Part shown: positions 24,268 to 32,067 of the stretch, in pieces
Numbering within the stretch: the stretch's first letter is position 1
Layout of the letters: each line of letters begins with the position of its first letter
DNA from: Nostoc indistinguendum CM1-VF10
Lineage (GTDB): Bacteria > Cyanobacteriota > Cyanobacteriia > Cyanobacteriales > Nostocaceae
Direction of reading: 5' to 3'
DNA: 32,193 nucleotides
Assembly (NCBI GenBank): GCA_019359215.1
Contig: JAHHHS010000085.1
Span: 1-32,193, forward strand
Notes under the pieces: generated by a model
The model's input: only the letters and a program-made list of their open reading frames with translations
Told to the model about the DNA's origin: nothing
The model's database searches: none
Program-made: the position numbers and the translations under genes

Positions 24268-24945
24268 GTGCCAGTTAAAGCGGGCAAGGTAGAACATATT
24301 CATGGTTGGTGGATAGAAGCCAAGCAACCCAATGCTAAGGTGTTGCTATACTTACACGGAAACGGTATCAATATTGGCGCAAATATAGCTCATGCGAATC
24401 GGTTTCATCAGCTAGGGTTTTCGGTATTGCTGATTGATTATCGGGGTTATGGTCGCAGTGAGGGGATGTTTCCCAATGAAAAGCGTGTTTATGAAGATGC
24501 ATTCACAGCTTGGAATTACTTAGTGCAGCAACAAGAGATTCCACCCAGCCAAATTTTTCTTTATGGACATTCTCTTGGGGGTGCGATCACCATCGACTTA
24601 GCAGTGAAACAGCCACAAGCGGCTGGTTTAATCGTGGAAAGCTCTTTTACATCTATCCGCGATGTAATAACTTATCGAAACGTGTTTTGGATGTTTCCTG
24701 TGGATTTAATCTTGACACAGCGGTTTAATTCCATTAAAAAATTGCCAAAGTTAAAAATGCCAGTTTTATTCATTCATGGCGCTGCTGATTCGACTGTACC
24801 TTCTTTCATGAGCCAAAAATTATATGCCGTTGCTCCCGAACCAAAGCAACTATTGTTGGTTCCAGGAGCAGATCATAATGACACAGCAGTAATTGCCGGT
24901 TTGCAATATTTGCAATGGGTAGAGTCTTTTTTCGAAAAAGTGTGA
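24268..24945 (+). CDS. alpha/beta hydrolase, BEM46/ABHD-like
   Basis: From GTG 24268 there are 225 residues of an alpha/beta-hydrolase core: LLYLHGNGINIGANIAHA (oxyanion region), LLIDYRGYGRSEG, the nucleophile elbow YGHSLGG, acid loop HGAADSTVP and catalytic His in GADHND. Reaction presumably ester or thioester hydrolysis; substrate unknown. Conserved coding continues upstream through a membrane anchor to ~24100, but without a usable start codon and with a TAA behind ATG 24067. GTG 24268 would give a soluble version lacking the anchor. Whether the gene is active is unclear. Confidence 0.82.
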   Translation: MPVKAGKVEHIHGWWIEAKQPNAKVLLYLHGNGINIGANIAHANRFHQLGFSVLLIDYRGYGRSEGMFPNEKRVYEDAFTAWNYLVQQQEIPPSQIFLYGHSLGGAITIDLAVKQPQAAGLIVESSFTSIRDVITYRNVFWMFPVDLILTQRFNSIKKLPKLKMPVLFIHGAADSTVPSFMSQKLYAVAPEPKQLLLVPGADHNDTAVIAGLQYLQWVESFFEKV

Positions 24946-25183
24946 TCTAGTAGATATTCCCTTTGGGTGCGGCTATTGTCATAATACGTATCTTCATAAA
25001 GAGTAATATTAAAGACTTATTTCAGATATTTATGGAAATAATCATTAGACTTGTCGCTAAATTCTGCAAAAAAAATTACAGATTCATCACCGAAATGAAA
25101 TATGCTGTAACTATTCAAGCAAACTTGATTATAAGTTTTAGGATTAAATTAGAAGATTTCTAAATACCTTTTATTAGTTACAT

Positions 25184-26065
25184 ATGTTTCAACGAGTTTT
25201 GATTTGCACAGACTTTTCCGACGGTTTACATCGTTTAAGACATTTTGTTTCTAGTCTTGCGCTTACAGGGATAAAGCAAATAGTTTTTCTGCACACTGTT
25301 CCATTATCGGAAAGAGGCATTGTTCCACAAGTCGATAGTGAAAAAATAGAACAAGCTCAAACTCGATTCGCAGAAGCTGTTGGCGAAAGCCCCACTGATG
25401 TAGAAGTAAAAATAGAAGTTCAATCGGGAAAGCCTGTTGATACTATCCTTAATGTTGCCCAAACCTATCGATCTCAATTGATTATCTTGGGTTCTCAAAG
25501 CCGCAGCTTATTCACGGAAAAATTGGTGGGTAGTACAATGGCTAACTTATCTCGTCGAACACCTATTCCCTTACTGGTACTGCGCCCTCAGTTAATCGCT
25601 GCTTATACTTCTGAGGAATTAATACTCCGTTGTCAGCACCTTTTCCGTTCTTTGCTAGTTCCCTACAATGGTACTCAAGAGGCAGATTATTTGGTACAAC
25701 AAGTAAAGCAATTGGCTCAACAACAATCTGGTAAATATCTACAACAATGCAAGCTTTGCTGGGTTTTAGAAGATACTGGTCGTCGAGAAATGCCAAGGAA
25801 AATCTTACCACAGCAGGCTGAACAAACTCTATCTCAGATTAAAGCTGATTTGGAGGGGATAAATTTACAAGTAGAGATAGAAGTTCGGGAAGGATACTCT
25901 GTTACCGAGATTTTAGAGGCGGCTGCAATGGGTGATATTAGTGCGATCGCAGTCTCTTCAGGAACGATAGGTAAACTCCAAGAATGGTTGGTTTCCAGTT
26001 TTACAGCTGAATTATTACGTTTTAGCTGGTATCCGGTACTCTTTTTTCCAAGCCAACGTGGCTAA
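25184..26065 (+). CDS. tandem universal stress protein
   Basis: This 293-residue protein has two USP domains, residues ~1-140 and ~155-290. The first starts MFQRVLICTDFSDG and has SQLIILGSQSRSLFTEKLVGSTM near an ATP-type loop. The G-x2-G-x9-G(S/T) consensus is partly preserved: the second glycine is Ser. The second domain (FRSLLVPYNGTQEA, ISAIAVSSGTIGKLQEWLVSSF) has lost it and is probably not nucleotide-binding. USPs act in stress or energy sensing. The ATG has no clear Shine-Dalgarno. It is a single gene. Confidence 0.85.
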   Translation: MFQRVLICTDFSDGLHRLRHFVSSLALTGIKQIVFLHTVPLSERGIVPQVDSEKIEQAQTRFAEAVGESPTDVEVKIEVQSGKPVDTILNVAQTYRSQLIILGSQSRSLFTEKLVGSTMANLSRRTPIPLLVLRPQLIAAYTSEELILRCQHLFRSLLVPYNGTQEADYLVQQVKQLAQQQSGKYLQQCKLCWVLEDTGRREMPRKILPQQAEQTLSQIKADLEGINLQVEIEVREGYSVTEILEAAAMGDISAIAVSSGTIGKLQEWLVSSFTAELLRFSWYPVLFFPSQRG

Positions 26066-26179
26066 ACCTGTACCACAGACTTACTAGCCGCTATCATTGT
26101 TAACCCATCCCTACCCTACTAAAAGTTGAGGCTAGGGACTGCCGCGATATGTTCAAAAATCTTCATCAAAATCCTATTC

Positions 26180-26209
26180 CGATATATCGTGATATATTTC
26201 GATATATCG
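26180..26209. promoter_or_regulatory. probable PadR operator
   Basis: The perfect palindrome cgatatatcg occurs at 26180-26189 and 26200-26209, 20 bases apart (two helix turns), with a third gatatat at 26191 between. It lies 32 bases before the PadR gene, as expected for autorepression. Confidence 0.7.
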
Positions 26210-26241
26210 TATATTAGAGAAAGTTGATTTGAGATTGATTT

Positions 26242-26868
26242 ATGTTTAGACACTTTCGGTCAGGCTTTGGAGCACCTGCATGGGCAGGAGTTAGCGAAGA
26301 CGATTCATTGCTTGTCAGGTCTTGGTTTGGGCATGGCAAGCATCATGGTAGAGATCATGACAAACACTTTGGCAATGAAATGTTTGGTCGTGGTTGGGGA
26401 GATGAATATCGGACTCGTCGGGGTGACATCAAGTTCATCCTGCTGGAATTGTTATCCGAGCATCCTAGTCATGGTTATGACCTGATCAAAGATGCGGAAA
26501 CTCGCTATGGTGGTTTCCGTCGCCTCAGTCCTGGCTCGGTGTATCCAACACTCCAATTGCTGGAGGAAGGTGGTTATCTCAAGAGCGCACAGGAAGGTGG
26601 CAAGCGGATTTACACGATTACCGATGAGGGTAAACAATTATTGGCAGAACGTTCCCAACAGGATACTTCAGACTCTCCTTGGGATACCTTCAAAAGCTTC
26701 GTGAAAGGTAAGCCCCAAGAGTTTATTGAGTTGCGGAATGCTGCAACCGAATTAGCTGCTGTTGTGGTGCAGGTTGCTCGTAGTGGCAATGTTGAGCGAA
26801 TAAATCGGGTGCGTGAGCTTTTAGAGCAAGTTAAACGGGAAATTTACGCGATTCTTGCGGAAAAATAA
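26242..26868 (+). CDS. PadR-family transcriptional regulator with His-rich N-terminus
   Basis: It has 208 residues. Residues ~58-140 are the winged helix of PadR: DIKFILLELLSEHPSHGYDL, SPGSVYPTLQLLEEGGYL, GKRIYTITDEGKQLL. A helical C-terminal region mediates dimerisation. The first ~55 residues are an unusual Gly/His/Asp/Arg-rich leader with seven or more His (GHGKHHGRDHDKHFG), a possible metal- or redox-sensing arm. Target genes are unknown; the paired palindromes upstream suggest it represses itself. No transporter or efflux gene adjoins. Confidence 0.9.
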   Translation: MFRHFRSGFGAPAWAGVSEDDSLLVRSWFGHGKHHGRDHDKHFGNEMFGRGWGDEYRTRRGDIKFILLELLSEHPSHGYDLIKDAETRYGGFRRLSPGSVYPTLQLLEEGGYLKSAQEGGKRIYTITDEGKQLLAERSQQDTSDSPWDTFKSFVKGKPQEFIELRNAATELAAVVVQVARSGNVERINRVRELLEQVKREIYAILAEK

Positions 26869-26900
26869 GTAGAGACGAGTCAGCAAATTCATGTCTCTAC
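26869..26900 (+). terminator. hairpin after PadR
   Basis: gtagagac / gtctctac form an 8-base stem with a 16-base loop directly after the PadR stop. There is no long T-tract. Confidence 0.45.
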
Positions 26901-26924
26901 TCTCGATGTTCTAATATTTTGCAC

Positions 26925-27611
26925 TTACAAGTTAGAAGCGATCGCACTTAAATCTGGCTCAATCAGTGAGTTGAGCAATGTCCACAACTGCAAATCAGTA
27001 AAATCTGGAATTGCCATAAATGCGCCGATTTCCTGTAAAACTTGGGGATCATGGGTGGAGGCGATGCCAATAGTGCGGATATCTGCGCCCACCGCCGCCC
27101 GAATTCCAGAGGGAGAGTCTTCTAAAGCGATCGCTTCCTCTGCTGTAATCGCCAAATTATTCAGGGCGACTTGGTAGGGTGCAGGGTCAGGTTTACCTGC
27201 TACACAATCATCCGCTACAACAACTGTATGGAAAGCTTCTTTTATTCCCAAAACTTCTAGCATAAATTCTGCATTTAATCTAGGAGCATTAGTTACTAAT
27301 GCGCGTTTTAACTGATGTGTCTCTGTCCATTTTAATAGTTCAGAAAATCCATTTAGCGGTTTGAGATGCGGGGCGAGTTTGCGGAAAAGCGCCTCTTTTT
27401 CGTCTGCAAATTTTTGCCCTTCTGCTATTGATAATTGTGGCAGAATGTCTTTGACAATTTCTGGATTTAGCCGCCCACTAATTCGGGATTTATAAAATGT
27501 TTCGTCAATTTCTATACTGTAATTTAACAGCATTTCCTGCCAAGCTTGGTAGTGTATAGGATCAGCATTGACAATAGTCCCGTCTAGGTCAAAGAGAATT
27601 GCAGCTAGCAT
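26925..27611 (-). CDS. HAD-superfamily hydrolase, phosphoglucomutase-like
   Basis: This 228-residue HAD-IA enzyme has motif I FDLDGTIVNADP (nucleophile Asp and acid Asp), motif II ALVTNAPR, motif III region VVADDCVAGKPDPAPY with Lys, and motif IV LEDSPSGIRAAVGA. The cap is the helical type (QAWQEMLLNYSIEIDETF). The family includes beta-phosphoglucomutases and sugar-phosphate phosphatases; the substrate cannot be read from sequence. It is transcribed divergently from nagB, which hints at sugar phosphate metabolism. Confidence 0.9.
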   Translation of the reverse strand: MLAAILFDLDGTIVNADPIHYQAWQEMLLNYSIEIDETFYKSRISGRLNPEIVKDILPQLSIAEGQKFADEKEALFRKLAPHLKPLNGFSELLKWTETHQLKRALVTNAPRLNAEFMLEVLGIKEAFHTVVVADDCVAGKPDPAPYQVALNNLAITAEEAIALEDSPSGIRAAVGADIRTIGIASTHDPQVLQEIGAFMAIPDFTDLQLWTLLNSLIEPDLSAIASNL

Positions 27612-27624
27612 GATTTTTGGGTAA

Positions 27625-27664
27625 AATGTAAATAATTGTTAACTTAATTTAAATAGTTTACATT
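27625..27664. promoter_or_regulatory. inverted repeat in the HAD/nagB divergent spacer
   Basis: aatgtaaa and tttacatt form an 8-base inverted repeat around an AT-rich core with gttaac. It lies 13 bases before the HAD gene and ~140 before nagB. It could be an operator or part of a promoter; the binding protein is unknown. Confidence 0.4.
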
Positions 27665-27806
27665 GTTTTTTTGTCCTTATACAGCGTAAAAAGCTATAAA
27701 TTAATCTGCTAAATCCTAAAATCTATACTGGATAGGGCATATAAGCGCAGACAGGTAGAGCCTCTCAACAAACTGCCGTATAATTGATAACCTTCAACGT
27801 AAGCAA

Positions 27807-28580
27807 ATGCTAGCCGATCCAAACTTTTTTCGCGTTGATGATTTACTAGTGCAGATTTACAACTTTGAAGTCGAAATGGCCCAGGATGTTGCCGAAATCG
27901 CACAAAAGCATTTACAGCAAGTTCTCAAACAACAAGATACAGCTGCTGTATTGTTAGCAACAGGTAACTCCCAACTCAAATTTCTCGATGCTTTGATTGC
28001 ATTGGGTGGTGTAGATTGGTCAAGGATTATTCTGTTCCATCTAGATGAATATTTGGGAATTACTGCTGACCATTCTGCCAGTTTCCGGCACTATATGCGA
28101 GAACGTGTAGAGAAACGGGTTGCTCCTAAGCAATTTCACTATATAGAAGGTGATACACTGCAACCAGTCAACGAGTGCGATCGCTACACTAAGTTATTGC
28201 AAGCACAACCAATAGACTTATGCTGTCTTGGTATTGGCGAAAATGGACATTTAGCTTTTAATGATCCATCAGTAGCAAATTTTCAAGATCCTTACAGTGT
28301 GAAACTAGTAAAACTGGATATAGTGAACCGTCAGCAACAAGTAAGTACAGGCCACTTTCCGAATCTAGAAACTGTTCCACAATATGCTTTTACTGTCACT
28401 ATCCCAACGATTTGTTCAGCTAAAAAAATTATCTGCCTCGCTCCAGAAAAACGTAAAGCGAATGTAGTGAAAGAAATGTTGCAGGGTTCTATAAATACAG
28501 ACTGTCCAGCTTCTGTTCTGCGTCAACAAACCCAAGCGACATTATTTTTAGATGTCAATTCTGCTAGTTTGCTGTCGTGA
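27807..28580 (+). CDS. nagB: glucosamine-6-phosphate deaminase
   Basis: It converts glucosamine-6-phosphate to fructose-6-phosphate and ammonia. The 257 residues fit the family. The signature LLATGNSQLKFLDAL, the active-site FHLDEYLGIT, LCCLGIGENGHLAFNDP (HLAFNDP hallmark), and late KIICLAPEKRKANVVKEML are present. Some 6-phosphogluconolactonases share the fold, but ENGHLAFNDP is the NagB type. The end overlaps the next gene's first ATG by 29 bases. Confidence 0.92.
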   Translation: MLADPNFFRVDDLLVQIYNFEVEMAQDVAEIAQKHLQQVLKQQDTAAVLLATGNSQLKFLDALIALGGVDWSRIILFHLDEYLGITADHSASFRHYMRERVEKRVAPKQFHYIEGDTLQPVNECDRYTKLLQAQPIDLCCLGIGENGHLAFNDPSVANFQDPYSVKLVKLDIVNRQQQVSTGHFPNLETVPQYAFTVTIPTICSAKKIICLAPEKRKANVVKEMLQGSINTDCPASVLRQQTQATLFLDVNSASLLS

Positions 28581-30444
28581 AGATGGATTAGGGACTAGAA
28601 TTAGGATTACGGAAATAGTGAGATATAATCCTAATAAACACATATTGTTAGCAGTATTGAATGCTGCTATCAACAGAAAGTGCATCCCCCTCCTAGCACC
28701 AATCAAAAAAAAAACCCTAGACCTTTTCTTAGTATGCGGACTCCAAAGTTTAGGGCAACACTGTGTTGCAGTCCTAAAGGAGTACGATGTTAAAGTCAGC
28801 GCCATTGATGATGTCCAGCCCGAACATTGGGAAGTCCCAGAAGTACCAAGTTTACTAGAAAAGTTAATCATAGGAGACTGCCGTCAGCCAAGTGTTTTAG
28901 AGCAAGCAGGTATAAGCCAGTGTCGTTCAATACTTTTAGTGACAAGAAATGAGCGGATAAACATAGAAGCTGCCTTTGCAGCACGCCGACTTAATCCGCA
29001 CGTTCGTCTAATTGTCCGTTCTGACAAACAAAATTTTAACAAACTCTTGTGGGAAAATCTCGGCAATTTTGTTGCCTTTGAGCCTACCCATCTCTCAGCT
29101 CATGCCTTTGCTCTGACAGCCCTCGGCTCTGAAGCTATTGGATATTTCACTTTAGAGGGGCAACTATTGCAAGTGATCAAGCATCAGGTACAAGCGAAGG
29201 ATAGCTGGTGCAATGGCAAGCCCTTACATAGACTTAATCTTACAACTCGCCGTATCTTGAGTCACACAACCGTTTCATCTGATCCACTCAGAGAATTGTT
29301 TGGGTTTGACCCAGAAGCAGAAGTGCAGGTAGGAGACACAATCGTTTACATTGATGTTGCATACGAACTAGCCTTATCTGAGCAACATCTAAATAAATCT
29401 TATCGCCAAAGTTGGCAGTGGCAAGAGTTTGTCCAAGGCATCGCAGCAAAGAATCTTAAGCAGAAAATAATACAATTTTGGCAATCTTATTACCAAAGCC
29501 AAAATCAAATCCGGCGAATTGCGACAATCTATGCAATTACTGTACTCATCCTGTGGTTTCTTGGAATAGTTCTTTACCGTTTGTATTATCCTGACATCAC
29601 CCTGCAAGAACTCAACCAGTCGTTAGTAGGAATTCATATTAATACCCTCGACCAAGACACTTTACCGGATATGCCGCTTATTGTTGGCAATGCTGCCGAA
29701 GCATTGGCTAAAGTTAATCTCCCTCGTGCTAAAAGCATCGTTTTAGTTGGGGACGATAACATGGAAAATCTGGAAATTGGTTTGATGGCTCATGCAATGA
29801 ACCCCGCCACCACCTTGATTATCCGCTCTCAAGATCGCCATTTTAGTGATAATATAGCCCCTTTGTTTCCCTACGCTCAAGTTTTGTGTGGCGCGGCTTT
29901 ATCGGCAGAAGTCTTTGCTTGTGCTGCTTTTGGAGAAAATGTTCTGAGCTTGTTTCACTTGAACGAGCAAATAGTCATGGTGACGGAATACAAAATTGAA
30001 GATGGCGATACTCTCAACGGGTTGCTTCTATCTGAAATAGCCTATGGTTACAATGTTGTACCGATTCTTTACCAGAAATATCAGCGAGACAATTACTCGC
30101 TGATGCCCTGGTATGATGTTAAGCTTTACGCTGGCGATCGCTTGATTGTATTAGCCACAAGCAGTAGTTTGCAGCAAATTGAATGGGGTGAAATGCTGCC
30201 TCGTCTTTGGCAGGTGCAGATTGAAAAAGCTCTGACTGCAAATGCTATTATCTATGGTGCTGAAGAAATAGTCTTGATTACGGGATGTAGTTTTGCTACT
30301 GCTAGGCAATGGATGAATAATTTGCCTAGAGTGTTGCCAATAACGCTTTATAAACATCAAGCTCAACGTCTTGTGCGTGAGTTAACAAAAATACAAGTTT
30401 TGGCAAATGTAATCTTCATTGGGCAAGGCAGTAACTCGACTTGA
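28552..30444 (+). CDS. RCK/TrkA-N NAD-binding protein, probably channel without pore
   Basis: This 630-residue protein. Residues ~55-200 are a TrkA-N-like Rossmann fold (DLFLVCGLQSLGQHCVAVL, IIGDCRQPSVLEQAG). Residues ~205-275 resemble RCK-C. One membrane helix follows (IATIYAITVLILWFLGIVLY, ~324-343). After DITLQ the text passes straight to ELNQSLVGIHINTLD, the second strand of another Rossmann domain, then NAAEALAKVNLPRAKS and a second RCK-C-like end. In related cyanobacterial proteins, as I recall, a pore helix, a second TM and the GxGxxG strand lie between, so an internal deletion is likely. The start is uncertain: ATG 28552 overlaps nagB by 29 bases; GTG 28618 is an alternative. Confidence 0.75.
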   Translation: MSILLVCCREDGLGTRIRITEIVRYNPNKHILLAVLNAAINRKCIPLLAPIKKKTLDLFLVCGLQSLGQHCVAVLKEYDVKVSAIDDVQPEHWEVPEVPSLLEKLIIGDCRQPSVLEQAGISQCRSILLVTRNERINIEAAFAARRLNPHVRLIVRSDKQNFNKLLWENLGNFVAFEPTHLSAHAFALTALGSEAIGYFTLEGQLLQVIKHQVQAKDSWCNGKPLHRLNLTTRRILSHTTVSSDPLRELFGFDPEAEVQVGDTIVYIDVAYELALSEQHLNKSYRQSWQWQEFVQGIAAKNLKQKIIQFWQSYYQSQNQIRRIATIYAITVLILWFLGIVLYRLYYPDITLQELNQSLVGIHINTLDQDTLPDMPLIVGNAAEALAKVNLPRAKSIVLVGDDNMENLEIGLMAHAMNPATTLIIRSQDRHFSDNIAPLFPYAQVLCGAALSAEVFACAAFGENVLSLFHLNEQIVMVTEYKIEDGDTLNGLLLSEIAYGYNVVPILYQKYQRDNYSLMPWYDVKLYAGDRLIVLATSSSLQQIEWGEMLPRLWQVQIEKALTANAIIYGAEEIVLITGCSFATARQWMNNLPRVLPITLYKHQAQRLVRELTKIQVLANVIFIGQGSNST

Positions 30445-30462
30445 GCAAGGTGGTGTGTCATT

Positions 30463-30493
30463 GTAGGGGCACAATATGATATTGTGCCCCTAC
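30463..30493. terminator. 14-bp palindrome between convergent genes
   Basis: gtaggggcacaata-tga-tattgtgcccctac is a perfect 14-bp stem with a 3-base loop. It lies 19 bases after the RCK gene and 79 bases past the end of the repeat-protein gene. It suits a bidirectional terminator or a dispersed palindromic repeat; gtacgcccctac near 8650 is similar. Confidence 0.7.
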
Positions 30494-30571
30494 GCGTCTC
30501 ATTAAGCACTGTAATAGCCTGAAATGGTCACAAATGCCGACTGTACGGCTTCTATCTACAGTGTGGTAATA

Positions 30572-31336
30572 TTATCTACGAGTGCCTGTTACTTCATTAG
30601 GATCTCTATAAGCCTGGACTTTTTCGCGCTTACCAGTCAGACCTGCTAAACCGGCTAAACCAAGTAAACCTAGCCAACCCCAATCGAAACCGCGATCGCT
30701 AGTTCTATCGGCAGTTGTGACACCTGTATTCCTATTAGTACCTGTTGTGTCAGTGCCTGTAGCATCAGTGCCTGTAGTTCCAGTGCCTGTTGTACCACTA
30801 CCTGTTGTGTCAGTACCTGTTGTACCAGTGCCTGTAGTTCCAGTGCCTGTTGTACCACTACCTGTTGTACCACTACCAGTAGTTCCAGTGCCTGTAGTTC
30901 CAGTGCCTGCGGTTCCAGTGCCTAACCCAGAACCTGAGCCAGTGCCTGTTGTACCACTACCTGTTGTGTCAGTACCTGTTGTACCAGTGCCTGTAGTTCC
31001 AGTGCCTGTTGTACCACTACCTGTTGTACCACTACCAGTAGTTCCAGTGCCTGTGGTTCCAGTGCCTGTGGTTCCAGTGCCTAACCCAGAACCTGAGCCA
31101 GTACCTGTGGTTCCAGTGCCTAAACCAGAACCTGAGCCAGTACCTGTGGTTCCAGTGCCTAAACCAGAACCTGAGCCAGTACCTGTTGTTCCAGCGCCTG
31201 AGCTACTGCCACCACTAGCACCTCCGCTGCCGGAGCCTCCGCTTTGGGCAAAAGCAGAAGGAGGTAAGGATACAGAAGCGAAACTCATGGCAAAGACAGT
31301 AGCCAAAACAGCTTTAGATAAATCGAAAGGCTTCAT
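30572..31336 (-). CDS. Gly/Thr-repeat secreted protein with WGxxGxxG tail
   Basis: It has 254 residues. Residues 1-~31 are a signal peptide ending in PPSAFAQSG. Residues ~33-200 are Gly/Ser/Thr repeats: three 13-residue units with SGSGLGTGTT and then many GTTGTG hexads with some Asp. The C-terminus has FDWGWLGLLGLAGLAGLTGKRE and a basic tail, matching the WGxxGxxG-type sorting or anchoring segment of cyanobacterial surface proteins. There is no catalytic region. A flexible exported surface filament or wall protein is likely. Repeat DNA is also open in the antisense frames, which is not meaningful. Confidence 0.85.
   Translation of the reverse strand: MKPFDLSKAVLATVFAMSFASVSLPPSAFAQSGGSGSGGASGGSSSGAGTTGTGSGSGLGTGTTGTGSGSGLGTGTTGTGSGSGLGTGTTGTGTTGTGTTGSGTTGSGTTGTGTTGTGTTGTDTTGSGTTGTGSGSGLGTGTAGTGTTGTGTTGSGTTGSGTTGTGTTGTGTTGTDTTGSGTTGTGTTGTDATGTDTTGTNRNTGVTTADRTSDRGFDWGWLGLLGLAGLAGLTGKREKVQAYRDPNEVTGTRR
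30786..31103. repeat. 159-bp tandem duplication inside repeat gene
   Basis: The stretch starting cctgttgtaccactacctg at 30786 recurs at 30945. The period is 159 bases (53 codons). Copies are almost identical, so the duplication is recent. Confidence 0.85.
31080..31196. repeat. three 39-bp tandem units
   Basis: cctaacccagaacctgagcc and close variants begin at 31080, 31119 and 31158. The 39-base period is 13 codons (GTTGTGSGSGLGT). The later two copies differ from the first by one base near the start. Confidence 0.85.
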
Positions 31337-31781
31337 ACTTATGGTTCCTTTTATGTTTTAGATTTCCGTGGTTGATTGATTTTCAAAACCGATATTGTCT
31401 ACTCAATTCACTGCTAAATTAGAGGAGTTTTGACAATACAGTAGAGTCTTTCATCTAATTTATTTTGGAAAATTTGAAAGCATTTGAAGCTTCCACAACA
31501 ACTTACTATTCGTCATATTCAAACTAATTCATAATCAGTAATTATTAATTGTATGATATGATTGTGAACTTATTAGCAAACCCACTTGTTCACAAAACCA
31601 AGGAATAATAATATTTATTTTTCATAAACTTACATTCACTTGCATCTTAATTTATAATTACTTAATTGTGAATTATTTTGCCATTCCCTATTCAAGATAG
31701 CTGCTAGTCTTTTATCTGCCTTCTACCATAAGAGTATAAAAGTTCTATCGCAAGAATTAATTTCGCATTAAACTTAGTTGA
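31337..31781. other. AT-rich spacer
   Basis: These 445 bases contain the promoter region of the repeat protein on the minus strand and otherwise very AT-rich DNA with aattattaatt-type runs. No gene, clear hairpin or known motif was seen. Confidence 0.5.
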
Positions 31782-31994
31782 TTAACGTGAAGATAATGAA
31801 ATTTTTTCGAGCTTGCAATTAGATAAGCATACCTCAAGATAAACACAATCTTCACACTGAGGATTTTTCCCTGGATTGGTACATCCACAGGGAGGGTTTA
31901 CAAAACACTCAGCAGGATCTTTATGTGTTTGAAATTTTTTGAATACAAAGTACAAAGCTGCTTCTTGTAAGCAAAAAACAAAATCTTTAACCAT
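31782..31994 (-). CDS. small cysteine-rich protein, unknown, 70 aa
   Basis: The 70-residue protein begins with a hydrophobic-aromatic helix (MVKDFVFCLQEAALYFVFKKF). It then has seven cysteines in ~30 residues (ECFVNPPCGCTNPGKNPQC, EDCVYLEVCLSNC). Their spacing resembles a metal or Fe-S knot or disulfide motif. The function is unknown. The start lacks a convincing Shine-Dalgarno, but the cysteine pattern argues for selection. Confidence 0.5.
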   Translation of the reverse strand: MVKDFVFCLQEAALYFVFKKFQTHKDPAECFVNPPCGCTNPGKNPQCEDCVYLEVCLSNCKLEKISLSSR

Positions 31995-32067
31995 AAAATT
32001 TCTACCAATTATAGTGAATCTAAGGATTTGTTAGTTACTTATCTAGATTCATTAACTAAGTATGTAA

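Noticed and set aside
24963..25163. 66-aa plus-strand frame
   Set aside because: Ile/Lys/Phe-rich AT-driven composition, no ribosome-binding site, no recognisable pattern.
30720..31200. CRISPR-like regular repeats
   Set aside because: Units are multiples of 3, continuous without unique spacers, and encode a repeat protein.
30717..31361. Plus-strand 214-aa Pro/Val repeat frame
   Set aside because: It is the mirror of the Gly/Thr repeat gene on the other strand. It has no signal peptide or site, while the minus frame has both and a WGxxGxxG tail.
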